Below, one piece after another: positions 24,997 to 32,699 of a stretch of DNA of 64,000 nt. The stretch is from positions 2,914,001 to 2,978,000 of the forward strand of contig NZ_BNEL01000003.1 in NCBI RefSeq assembly GCF_018327685.1. Direction: 5' to 3'. The notes below the pieces were generated by a model that was not told the origin of the DNA, did not search any database, and worked only from the letters and a program-made list of their open reading frames with translations. Every line of letters begins with the position of its first letter. The stretch's first letter is position 1. A program made the position numbers and the translations under genes. This stretch comes from Streptomyces sp. TS71-3. Its GTDB lineage: Bacteria; Actinomycetota; Actinomycetes; Streptomycetales; Streptomycetaceae.

Positions 24997-25009
24997 CGAA
25001 AGGCACCTC

Positions 25010-25045
25010 TTGACATCCTTTCCGGGGCAGTCCTAGCGTCCCGGC
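25010..25045 (+). promoter_or_regulatory. Leaderless-type promoter of the cupin gene
   Basis: TTGACA (25010-25015), an 18-nt spacer and TAGCGT (25034-25039) form a good housekeeping-type promoter. The ATG of the cupin gene starts only 6 nt after the -10 box, where transcription itself should begin, and no ribosome-binding site can fit. The mRNA is therefore predicted to be leaderless. Confidence 0.6.
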
Positions 25046-25552
25046 ATGAGCGAGGAGCTGACGAGCCCTGGTGAAGGCTTCCACCCCCATCTCCGCGGAA
25101 CCCAGGACCGCCCGGCTACGCCCCCGCACACTCGGCTGCACCACATCCGCACCGACGGCCTGGATGGCGACACCGCACAGACCGGTGGCATGAGGCGGTT
25201 CGCTGCCATCAGCGGAGGGACCGTGGGCTCCGAGGGGCTCTGGATGGGGCAGACCCATGTCTCGCCTGCGACCGCCAGCTCCGACCACCATCACGGCGAG
25301 TCCGAGACCGCGATCTACGTGGTGAGCGGGCACCCCGAGTTCGTTTTCCTGGACGGCACGGGCGAGCAGCCCGAGGAGGTACGGCTGCGCACCTCGCCGG
25401 GCGACTACATCTTCGTCCCCCCGTTCGTGCCGCACCGCGAGGAGAACCCGGACCCCGCGGAGGAGGCCGTGGTCGTCATCGCCCGCAGCACGCAGGAGGC
25501 GATCGTGGTGAACCTGCCCGGCCTGTACGTGCTCCCGGTCGACGGCGCGTGA
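25046..25552 (+). CDS. Cupin-domain protein
   Basis: 168 residues. One cupin barrel (about residues 70-150) with motif 1 SSDHHHGESETAIYVVSGHP (His ligands 76-78, Glu) and motif 2 SPGDYIFVPPFVPHREENP. The metal-binding set is complete, so it is probably a metal-dependent small-molecule-binding or isomerase/dioxygenase-like protein; function unknown. The first 45 residues are polar and of unclear role. It has its own leaderless-type promoter and is single-gene. Cytoplasmic. Confidence 0.8.
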   Translation: MSEELTSPGEGFHPHLRGTQDRPATPPHTRLHHIRTDGLDGDTAQTGGMRRFAAISGGTVGSEGLWMGQTHVSPATASSDHHHGESETAIYVVSGHPEFVFLDGTGEQPEEVRLRTSPGDYIFVPPFVPHREENPDPAEEAVVVIARSTQEAIVVNLPGLYVLPVDGA

Positions 25553-26249
25553 CCCCGGCTCACCCCTGAAGGGTGTCACCCATATGAGAAGGAGGTCCAT
25601 GGGCGGCCCTCGGTGGCCATCGGAGTCATGCCTTCCGCAGAAATTCCGTCATCCCTGAACATCGGCAGGTCATGCCGTGTCCAAGGGCGGATCAGGGGGG
25701 CGGCGTACCCCGAAGCGGGCCACTTGGGTACCCGGAAACAAATCACTCCGCGGTGCCCATGGGAATGTGTGAGCCTGAATGTGGGTCGGGGTGTGGGGTC
25801 TGATCGTGGGTCAGGGTGGGCGTCGATTGCGCGTCGCATTGTGGGCAATGGGCGCGGCGTAATAGCGGTCGGGCCGGAAAACGCTGCGACCGGTTGCCCC
25901 TGAGCTCTCGTTCAGAGGTGGGCCGGACCGGGCCGTCGGATCGGGAGTACGCGGCTGCGATCCGCCAACCGACGCCGGATCCGGGGCCCCATACCGCAGC
26001 GACCTGCCGGGAAACGGGCGTCAGGTTCGGACTCACGCGGTGGCACCACCCCGGTACCGGCCACCTATGCGCAACGAGCGCGCTCAGGTTACGGATTCCT
26101 TACCGGCAGCAGCGGCACATTGCGCCGTATGCCGGCGGCGGATGAATGTGATCATGTGCCAGTGCCTCCTCGCGTTGCGTCAGGCCCCGGCCCTGCGCAT
26201 TCGCGGCCGATATGACCGTGCACTGGCGATGGAAGAGGAGTTGTGCGAA
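25553..26249. other. Intergenic region with a G-quadruplex-type motif
   Basis: About 700 bp between the cupin and serine-hydrolase genes. No gene is recognised. Notable is a run of six G-tracts (GGG or longer) at 25783-25820 on the plus strand. The base composition becomes less GC-rich near the right end (26130-26350), where the promoter and GAGGAG ribosome-binding site (26234-26239) of the hydrolase lie. Confidence 0.5.
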
Positions 26250-27410
26250 ATGTTCGATGGAACACGGATAAACGGTGCCTGCGATCCCGCTTTCGAGATG
26301 GTAAAAGCTGAGTTCACGCGTAATTTCACGGAACGAGGCGAACTGGGCGCTGCCGTGTGCGTGACGCTGGACGGTGAGGTCGTGGTCGACCTGTGGGCCG
26401 GCTGGGCCGACGAGGAGCGCCGCCGGCCCTGGCAGAGCGGAACGCTGACCAACGTGTGGTCGGCGGGCAAGGGCGTGACGGCCATCGTCGCCCACAGGCT
26501 GGCCGACCAGGGCGAGCTCGACCTGGACGCCCCGGTGGCGGCGTACTGGCCGGAGTTCGGCGCTGCCGGGAAGCAGGACATTCCCGTGCGATGGGTGCTC
26601 TCCCACCGCTCAGGAGTCTGCGGAGTCGATCTCGACCACCCTCTTCGCGTGTCCGATCTCTACGACTGGGAGCGGATGACCTCCCTGCTCGCGGTGCAAG
26701 AGCCCTTTTTCCAGCCGGGATCGGTCAGCGGGTACGGGGCACTCTCGTACGGCTACCTGGTGGGTGAGATCGTTCGGCGCGCCACCGGCAGCACCATCGA
26801 CGTCCTGTGCGCCGAGAACGTGGCCGGCGCGGTTGGGGCCGACTTCCATCTCGGCCTGAGCGCGGGAGATCTGGAGCGGTGCTCCGAGATGGTCGAGCCC
26901 GAGCCGGATCCGGAGCTGGAGTCGGCGCTGGCAGCCGCGTTCGCCTCGGCGGGGCCCGCGGCACAGGCGGCTCTGCTCAATCCGCGCCCCCTGGGACGCC
27001 ACGCCAACGCGTCCGAGTGGCGTCGAGCGGTCATCCCCTCGGCCGGCGCACACGCAACAGCGCGAGCGCTTGCAACGATCTACGGAGCCCTGGCGGACGG
27101 ATCGGAGAAACTGCTGTCCACACCCGCCCTCGACCGGGCCAGGGCAGGTCAGGGGCGCTGCGTCGACGTGGTCGCGGGCGTGGGCGGCGAGTTCGCACTG
27201 GGATTCACACTCGGCAGCGACGAGCACAGCTTCGGCCCGAACCGGCTGGCCTTCGGCCACGACGGCTTCGGCGGCTCGACGGGATACGCCGACCCGGAGT
27301 CGGGAATCGGCATGGGCTACGTGATGAACCGGATGGGGCCGCTGCTACGCGACGATCCTCGCAAGATGGCGCTGGTGAACGCCGTCCACGGCAGCCTGGC
27401 CGACCGGTAG
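26250..27410 (+). CDS. Class C beta-lactamase-related serine hydrolase (EstB-like)
   Basis: 386 residues from ATG 26250, chosen because GAGGAG stands 10 nt upstream; the frame is open further left. The penicillin-binding-protein fold shows SxxK as S-A-G-K in NVWSAGKGVTAIV (about residues 72-84), a Tyr motif in SGYGALSYGYLVGEIVRRAT, and GFGGSTGY near the C-terminus in place of KTG. This set is typical of EstB-type esterases rather than antibiotic-hydrolysing AmpC. No signal peptide, so likely cytoplasmic. Substrate unknown. Its first 30 codons are less GC-rich than the rest. It converges with the FMN reductase gene across a strong hairpin. Confidence 0.87.
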   Translation: MFDGTRINGACDPAFEMVKAEFTRNFTERGELGAAVCVTLDGEVVVDLWAGWADEERRRPWQSGTLTNVWSAGKGVTAIVAHRLADQGELDLDAPVAAYWPEFGAAGKQDIPVRWVLSHRSGVCGVDLDHPLRVSDLYDWERMTSLLAVQEPFFQPGSVSGYGALSYGYLVGEIVRRATGSTIDVLCAENVAGAVGADFHLGLSAGDLERCSEMVEPEPDPELESALAAAFASAGPAAQAALLNPRPLGRHANASEWRRAVIPSAGAHATARALATIYGALADGSEKLLSTPALDRARAGQGRCVDVVAGVGGEFALGFTLGSDEHSFGPNRLAFGHDGFGGSTGYADPESGIGMGYVMNRMGPLLRDDPRKMALVNAVHGSLADR

Positions 27411-27513
27411 CGCCCGCGGGGGGGCCCGGCGGCTACCGCGAGCCCGTTGTTCCCGTCCGGCGCCCCACCCTGGGACCGCACCCTCGGTCCTCCAGCCGGT
27501 CCCTCGGCGCGGC

Positions 27514-27546
27514 GAGGGTGTCCCCGCGGCGAACGGGGACACCCTC
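27514..27546. terminator. Bidirectional hairpin terminator at the edge of the lipopeptide cluster
   Basis: GAGGGTGTCCCCG (27514-27526) and CGGGGACACCCTC (27534-27546) form a perfect 13-bp stem with a 7-nt loop between the convergent serine hydrolase and FMN reductase genes. It marks the left border of the biosynthetic operon. Confidence 0.85.
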
Positions 27547-27550
27547 CGCG

Positions 27551-28105
27551 TCAGGCGAGGGTGCCGTTGTTCTCGCGAGCCTTGGCGGCGGCGTCGGCGA
27601 GGTCGTCCAGGAGGTCACGCAAGGCGGCCACGGTCGGCTCGTCCGTGACCCTGCCGTCCGCGAACTTCCGCGTGGCCTGCGGGATGCGCAGATCCTGCGG
27701 GATCACCTGGGCCCCCATCACGGTGAGGGTCTGCGACAGCCACGCCCGGGCGTTGTCACCGCCGGTGATCGCGGTGGAGGCACTGACCAGGGCCACCGGC
27801 TTGGCCGCGATCTCGCCACCGCCCACCATCCACTCCAGGGCGTTCTTCAGCACGCCGGAAGTGCCGTGAGCGTACTCGGGGCTCACGATGAGCATGCCGT
27901 CGCACGCGCCGACCGCGGAGCGCAGTTCGGCGACGATGCCGGGCATTTCCGTCTGCTCGACGTCGGCGTTGAAGAAGGGCAGGCGGCCCAGGTCCGGCCA
28001 GACGACGAGTTCCCGCGGGGCGATGGTCAGGCTCACCGCCGTGCGCAGCACGGACGCGTTGAACGATCCGGAACGCAGACTTCCGCACAGACCGAGGATC
28101 TTCAT
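27551..28105 (-). CDS. NADPH-dependent FMN reductase
   Basis: 184 residues of flavodoxin-like fold. The FMN phosphate loop is GLCGSLRSGSFNASVLR (residues 5-21) and the isoalloxazine-binding segment is SPEYAHGTSGVLKNALEW (79-96). It supplies reduced flavin or reduces quinones using NAD(P)H. It starts 5 nt after the P450 gene stop and is the last gene of the long leftward lipopeptide operon, so it may feed electrons or reduced flavin to the pathway. General redox duty is the alternative. Confidence 0.85.
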   Translation of the reverse strand: MKILGLCGSLRSGSFNASVLRTAVSLTIAPRELVVWPDLGRLPFFNADVEQTEMPGIVAELRSAVGACDGMLIVSPEYAHGTSGVLKNALEWMVGGGEIAAKPVALVSASTAITGGDNARAWLSQTLTVMGAQVIPQDLRIPQATRKFADGRVTDEPTVAALRDLLDDLADAAAKARENNGTLA

Positions 28106-28110
28106 GTCGA

Positions 28111-29346
28111 TCAGCCTACGTTCCTGAAGGTCACCGGCAGGGAGGAAAGCGCTCGGGAGACGGTGGAGGGACGGTAGGACGGCTCACCGTCCAGGGCGAG
28201 TCCGGGCAGTTTCGCGAACACCAGCGGTACCGCGACGCGCGCCTCCAGACGGGCCAGCGGCGCGCCCAGGCAGTGGTGGATGCCGTGGCCGAAGGCGAGG
28301 TGCGAGCGTTCCCCGCGGGTGATGTCGAACGACTCCCCGTCGACGAAGCGGGCCGGGTCCCGATCGGCCGCGGCCACGCTCAACGCCACCGCCTCGCCCG
28401 CCGGGATGGTGACGTCCCCGACCGTGACCGGCTTGCGGGTGAAACGCCAGATCGCGTTCTGGATCGGGCCGTCGAAGCGCAGCACCTCCTCCACCGCGTC
28501 CGCCCACCGCCCGGGTTCCCGCTGGAGCAGGGCGAGCTGGCCCGGATGGCGCAGCAGGGCCAGGACGGTGCTGCCGAGCAGGTTGACGGTGGTCTCGTGA
28601 CCGGCGGAGAGCAGCAGCGCCAGCATCGAGACGAGCTCGTCCTCGCTGAGCCGGTCGTCCTCGTCGCGGGCGCTGACGAGCGCCGAGGTCAGGTCGTCGC
28701 CGCTCTCGGTACGTTTGCGTGCCACGAGGGTGCGCAGGGTGTCGTGGACCTCCTGGAAGGCGGCCATGGCGGCCTCCCGGCTGTCCTCGTCGTTGCTCAT
28801 CACCGCTTCCACGGCGTGCCGCAGCCGCTCCCCGTCCTCCGCGGGCACGTCCAGCAGCTGCCGGATGACCTCCATCGGCAGCAGTGCGGCGAACTCGGTG
28901 GTGAGGTCGGCGCGGCCGGAGTGCTCGCCCTGCCGCTGCAGCAGGCCCTCGAGCAGGTGGTTCGCGGTCGCCTCGATGCTCGGGGCGAGGGCCTCGATAC
29001 GGCGCGGCGTGAAGCCCTTGGAGACCAGGGCCCGCAGCCGGGTGTGGCGGGGTGGGTCCGAGACCAGCATGTGGTCGCCCATCCCGATCACCACGTCGCC
29101 GGTGATCGGGACACGCTGCTCCTGGAAGGCCGTCCAGGTGCCGGCCATGTCCTTGGAGTAGGAGTCGCTGTCGAGGAAGGCCCGGCGGCAGTCCTCGTAC
29201 CGGGTGAGCATCCAGGCCTCGACACCGCCGGGCAGGGTGACGCGCTGCGCCCCGCCCTCCTCGCGCAGCGCGGCGTACGTGGGGTAGGGGTGGGCGACGA
29301 ACTCGGGGGTGAACAGGGCGCCGGCGGCGCGGGGACAAGCAGTCAC
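28111..29346 (-). CDS. Cytochrome P450 (first of two)
   Basis: 411 residues, full length for a soluble bacterial P450. I-helix LLLSAGHETTVNLLG (oxygen-activating Thr), K-helix ExxR as EEVLRF, and heme-binding loop FGHGIHHCLGAPLARLE with the Cys ligand. Starts with GTG 29346 without a clear ribosome-binding site, 64 nt after the second P450. As part of the NRPS operon it is expected to hydroxylate or desaturate the lipopeptide or its fatty acid. No ferredoxin gene is seen nearby; the adjacent FMN reductase may be related to electron supply. Confidence 0.88.
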   Translation of the reverse strand: MTACPRAAGALFTPEFVAHPYPTYAALREEGGAQRVTLPGGVEAWMLTRYEDCRRAFLDSDSYSKDMAGTWTAFQEQRVPITGDVVIGMGDHMLVSDPPRHTRLRALVSKGFTPRRIEALAPSIEATANHLLEGLLQRQGEHSGRADLTTEFAALLPMEVIRQLLDVPAEDGERLRHAVEAVMSNDEDSREAAMAAFQEVHDTLRTLVARKRTESGDDLTSALVSARDEDDRLSEDELVSMLALLLSAGHETTVNLLGSTVLALLRHPGQLALLQREPGRWADAVEEVLRFDGPIQNAIWRFTRKPVTVGDVTIPAGEAVALSVAAADRDPARFVDGESFDITRGERSHLAFGHGIHHCLGAPLARLEARVAVPLVFAKLPGLALDGEPSYRPSTVSRALSSLPVTFRNVG

Positions 29347-29410
29347 GGATGGTCCATTCGGAAGATGGCAGGGGGCGCGGGCAGGGGAGAAGGCGACGGC
29401 CCGGGCGGGG

Positions 29411-30604
29411 TCACCAGGTGACGGGGAGTTCGCGGACGCCGTAGAGCACCATGTCGTGGCGGAACGGCAGCTCGCCGGTGGGCCGAGCCGGGCGCAGCCC
29501 GGGCAGACGCCGGAACAGGCCGCCGAAGACCTCGGTGAGCTCGACGCGGGCGAGGGTGGCTCCGACGCACTTGTGGAAGCCGTGGCCGAAGGCGAGGTGC
29601 TTGCCGTTGTTCACGCGGTGGATGTCGAAGCTGTCGGCGTCCTCGAACACGGCCTCGTCGCGGTTGGCGGCGTTCAGCATCACCAGGACGCCGTCCCCGG
29701 CCCGGATCAGCTGACCGCCGACGACCGTGTCCTCGGTGACGCCGCGCGGCAGTCCCGCGTGGTTGATGGACAGGTACCGCAGCATCTCCTCTACGGCACC
29801 CGGCAGCAGCGCGTCGTCGCGCCTCAACGCGTCAAGCTGGTCGGGGTGTTCGAACAGGGTGACCGTGCCGATGCCGATCATCTGGGCCATGGTGTCGTAG
29901 CCGCCGAGCAGCAGCAGCGCGGCCATGCCCACGAGTTCCTCGTGTGTGAGGCCGCCGTCGGCGGAGCGGGCGACCATGCGGCCGAACAGGTCGTCGGACG
30001 GCTGCTCCTCCTTGGCGGTGACCAGCCGGTCGAAGTAGCCCATGAGCTCGCCGGCCGCCCGCACCGCCTGCTCGGGGGTGCTCGTGCGGTCCAGGACGGT
30101 GTCGGTGAGCGACACGAACAGCACGTGGTCCTCGAAGGGGACGCCGAGGATCTCGCAGATGGTCATGGCGGCCATGGGCAGGGCGAACTCCCTGACGAGA
30201 TCGCCCGAACGGCGGCCGTCGGCGCTCATGAGGTCGACCAGCCCGTCGAGGATGTGGCGCATCGTGGGCCGCAGCGCCTCCATCTGGTTGATCAGGAACT
30301 CCCTGGTCACGGTGCGGCGCAGCCGTCCGTGGTCCGGCGGGTCGGCCTGCATGAAGAAGCCCGGCGGCGGGGGCACGTCCCCCGTGACGTAGGTGGGGAA
30401 TCCGGGTGTGCGGGGGTCCGAGCTGAACGCACGGTGGGTGAGCACGGCCCGTACGTCCTCGTGGCGGGTGACGACCCAGGCGGTGTCCCCGCGCGGCGTG
30501 CGCACCTGGAAGACCGGGCGTTCGGCGCTGAGCGCGCGGTACTGGGGCGGCGGGTCGAGCGGATGCTCGCGCGGCATCGGGAATTCGGGTAGCACAGCGG
30601 TCAT
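29411..30604 (-). CDS. Cytochrome P450 (second of two)
   Basis: 397 residues from ATG 30604 (CGGAG upstream). I-helix LLLLGGYDTMAQMIG keeps the acidic-Thr pair, the K-helix reads VEEMLRY and the heme loop is FGHGFHKCVGATLAR with the Cys ligand. It resembles P450s that act on carrier-bound or peptide substrates in biosynthetic clusters, but the substrate is not decided by sequence. Located 44 nt after the ACP gene in the NRPS operon, so ACP-bound acyl oxidation is a reasonable inference. Confidence 0.88.
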   Translation of the reverse strand: MTAVLPEFPMPREHPLDPPPQYRALSAERPVFQVRTPRGDTAWVVTRHEDVRAVLTHRAFSSDPRTPGFPTYVTGDVPPPPGFFMQADPPDHGRLRRTVTREFLINQMEALRPTMRHILDGLVDLMSADGRRSGDLVREFALPMAAMTICEILGVPFEDHVLFVSLTDTVLDRTSTPEQAVRAAGELMGYFDRLVTAKEEQPSDDLFGRMVARSADGGLTHEELVGMAALLLLGGYDTMAQMIGIGTVTLFEHPDQLDALRRDDALLPGAVEEMLRYLSINHAGLPRGVTEDTVVGGQLIRAGDGVLVMLNAANRDEAVFEDADSFDIHRVNNGKHLAFGHGFHKCVGATLARVELTEVFGGLFRRLPGLRPARPTGELPFRHDMVLYGVRELPVTW

Positions 30605-30648
30605 CGCGGAACTCCGGGTGTGGTGGCGGGACGTGCGGGGCGGGCGGT

Positions 30649-30924
30649 TCAGCGTGCGGCGATGAGCGGCAGGAGGGCGTCGGCCAGCGGGGCGAGGGAG
30701 GTGTTGTCCCACATGATCGTCGGCTCCACCTCGATGCCGTAGTGGTCCTCGATCTCGGCGCAGAGGCCGAGCACGTACACCGAGTCCAGGCCGTAGTTGT
30801 TGAGCGGGACGTCGGGGGCGATCTCCTCGGCCGCGCGGCCGGTCTGGGCCGCCACCCGGCCGCGCAGCCATTCGATGACCTCGGCGGTGGCCGGTTGCGG
30901 GGTCTCGGTGGTGAGTTCGGACAT
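30649..30924 (-). CDS. Stand-alone acyl carrier protein
   Basis: 91 residues. The phosphopantetheine site is the Ser in NNYGLDSVYVLGLCAEIEDH, with a three-helix ACP pattern and the end SLAPLADALLPLI. AGGAG precedes ATG 30924. It lies between two dehydrogenase-like genes and the P450s, next to a fatty acyl-AMP ligase. The expected role is to receive the activated fatty acid, present it to the dehydrogenases and P450s, and donate it to the first condensation domain of the NRPS. Confidence 0.88.
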   Translation of the reverse strand: MSELTTETPQPATAEVIEWLRGRVAAQTGRAAEEIAPDVPLNNYGLDSVYVLGLCAEIEDHYGIEVEPTIMWDNTSLAPLADALLPLIAAR

Positions 30925-30944
30925 GGTGGTCTCCTGGCGGCTGT

Positions 30945-32699
30945 TCAGGCCCCGGTGGGGCGGCTGTCGAGGTCGAAGGTGAGACCGGCGTCGAAGCGCC
31001 GGAGCAGTTCGGCGTGCAGCGGCTCGGCGAGGTGGCGCGGCAGGGGCTCGCGGTGGTGGTCGAGGTGGGTGCCGAGCCGGTGCAGCAGGGCGAGCGGGAC
31101 GGCCGGGTCCGCGGTGCCGGGCGCGGCCCCGTCCGGGCGGCACCACCAGGTGTTCAGGCACGCCGAGGCGGCCAGCACGCCGGTCCAGCGGGTGGTGAGG
31201 CCGAAGGCGTACGGGGGCGCGTCGGGCCCGATGAGGGTGGGGGAGAGGCCGGTCGCCTCCTCGGCGAGCGCCGCCAGTTCCGCGCACCAGGCGCGGCCGG
31301 ACGCCGTGAGCGGGTCGTCAGCGGCTGCGGCCTCGGTACCGGTGACCAGCGAGCGGGCCAGCGGATCGCGTCCGGCGGCTGAGACCGCGAGCTCGGCGAA
31401 GCGCAGGCCGGGCAGCGGCCGGTCGGCGCGGAAGGTGTCCGCGGGCAGCGGGCTGGCGGCGCCAGCCCGCCAGCCGCGGCGCGCGGTGAGCGGCAGCTGC
31501 GGGAGCAGCGCGGACTGGCAGGAGATCCGGGAGGCGTGTCCGAACGCCGACGGCTGCACGTCCCGCAGCAGCTTCTGGAAGAGCGGCTGCTCGCCGTCGC
31601 GCAGGTAGAACTGCGAGCCGAGCAGGTTCGAGAGGCGGCTGACGGCACGGATCAGGACCGTCGGCACGAAGGCCTTGACGGCGCTCGCATAGGGGCCCGC
31701 CTGTGCCGGCGCGGTGTGTGCGGCTCGGGCGGCGACCATGGTGAAGGTGTCCGCCAGCAGCAGGTCGGCGAAGACCTCCGTGAGGATCGACCGGGACAGC
31801 GGCAGGTCGGCCGCGCGGCCGCCGTAGAGGGTGCGCCCGAGCGCACCGCGCAGGGCGGTGCGCAGGGCGGTGTCGAGCAGGCCGACGGTCATGCCGGGCA
31901 GGGCGATGCGGGTGAGCTGGAAGGAGCGCAGGGCGGTCTCCACGCCCTGTCCCGGGCGGCCGACGACGCTGTCGTCGGGTACCGGGCAGTCGGTGAACTC
32001 GATGCCGCCGAGCTGTACGCCCCGCATGCCCACGGTGGTGAACCGGTCCAGGTGCCGTACGGACCCGGCGGGCAGATCCTCGGCGTCGAGGAGCAGCTGC
32101 GAGTGGCTGCGGCTGCCCTGGGCCGGGTCAGTGCGGGCGAAGAGCACCATGGTCCCGGCTCGCCGCAGGTTGGCCACGACCTCCTTGCGGCCGTTCAGGC
32201 GGAGCCGGCCGTCGGGTCCGGGCAGGGCGGTGAGGCCGGCACGGGTGAAGTCGTTGCCGTGGTCGAGCTCGTGGTAGGCGCAGGCCACCCGGCCGCCGGA
32301 CAGCAACCGCCGGGCGAGAAGGGCGCGCTGCTCGGCGCTGCCCGCCGTCCACACGTTGACCGCGGCCATGAAGGAGCTGGCGCCGTAGCCGAGGCCCAGG
32401 CAGGGGTCGCGCCGGTAGACGGCCCGCATGACGCGGACGAGGTCGTCGAGGCGGCCGAGGCGGCCGCCCAGCTCCGTGGGGACGAAGTGGGCGTTCAGTC
32501 CGTGGGCGGTCAGCAGCTCCTCGCCGGCCCGGAGCATCTCGCCGCGTTCGTCGGCGGCCAGGACCGCGGTGCGGCCGACCGGGTTCGCCGGGTCGCCGGC
32601 GTCCGCGAAGAGCTTCTCCAGGCGGTCGGTGTCCTCGCCGGCGGCCGGCCCGGCCACCGGCCGGGGAGCGGGCTCGCGCACCGTGCTCGCCGAGGTCAT
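30945..32699 (-). CDS. Acyl-CoA dehydrogenase-like protein, shorter conserved core (ACAD-1)
   Basis: 584 residues, long for an acyl-CoA dehydrogenase. The mid-domain contains VACAYHELDHGNDFTRAG (in place of the usual ALTEP), FTTVGMRGVQLGGIEF and the helical C-domain with FQLTRIALPGM. Where the partner protein has IFDGST at the substrate end, this one has SAFGHASRIS, so the usual acidic residue is not visible and it may be a non-catalytic or altered subunit of a heteromer. About 190 extra C-terminal residues follow. It overlaps the next dehydrogenase gene by 4 nt. Related pairs introduce double bonds into carrier-bound lipid tails of lipopeptides. Confidence 0.75.
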   Translation of the reverse strand: MTSASTVREPAPRPVAGPAAGEDTDRLEKLFADAGDPANPVGRTAVLAADERGEMLRAGEELLTAHGLNAHFVPTELGGRLGRLDDLVRVMRAVYRRDPCLGLGYGASSFMAAVNVWTAGSAEQRALLARRLLSGGRVACAYHELDHGNDFTRAGLTALPGPDGRLRLNGRKEVVANLRRAGTMVLFARTDPAQGSRSHSQLLLDAEDLPAGSVRHLDRFTTVGMRGVQLGGIEFTDCPVPDDSVVGRPGQGVETALRSFQLTRIALPGMTVGLLDTALRTALRGALGRTLYGGRAADLPLSRSILTEVFADLLLADTFTMVAARAAHTAPAQAGPYASAVKAFVPTVLIRAVSRLSNLLGSQFYLRDGEQPLFQKLLRDVQPSAFGHASRISCQSALLPQLPLTARRGWRAGAASPLPADTFRADRPLPGLRFAELAVSAAGRDPLARSLVTGTEAAAADDPLTASGRAWCAELAALAEEATGLSPTLIGPDAPPYAFGLTTRWTGVLAASACLNTWWCRPDGAAPGTADPAVPLALLHRLGTHLDHHREPLPRHLAEPLHAELLRRFDAGLTFDLDSRPTGA

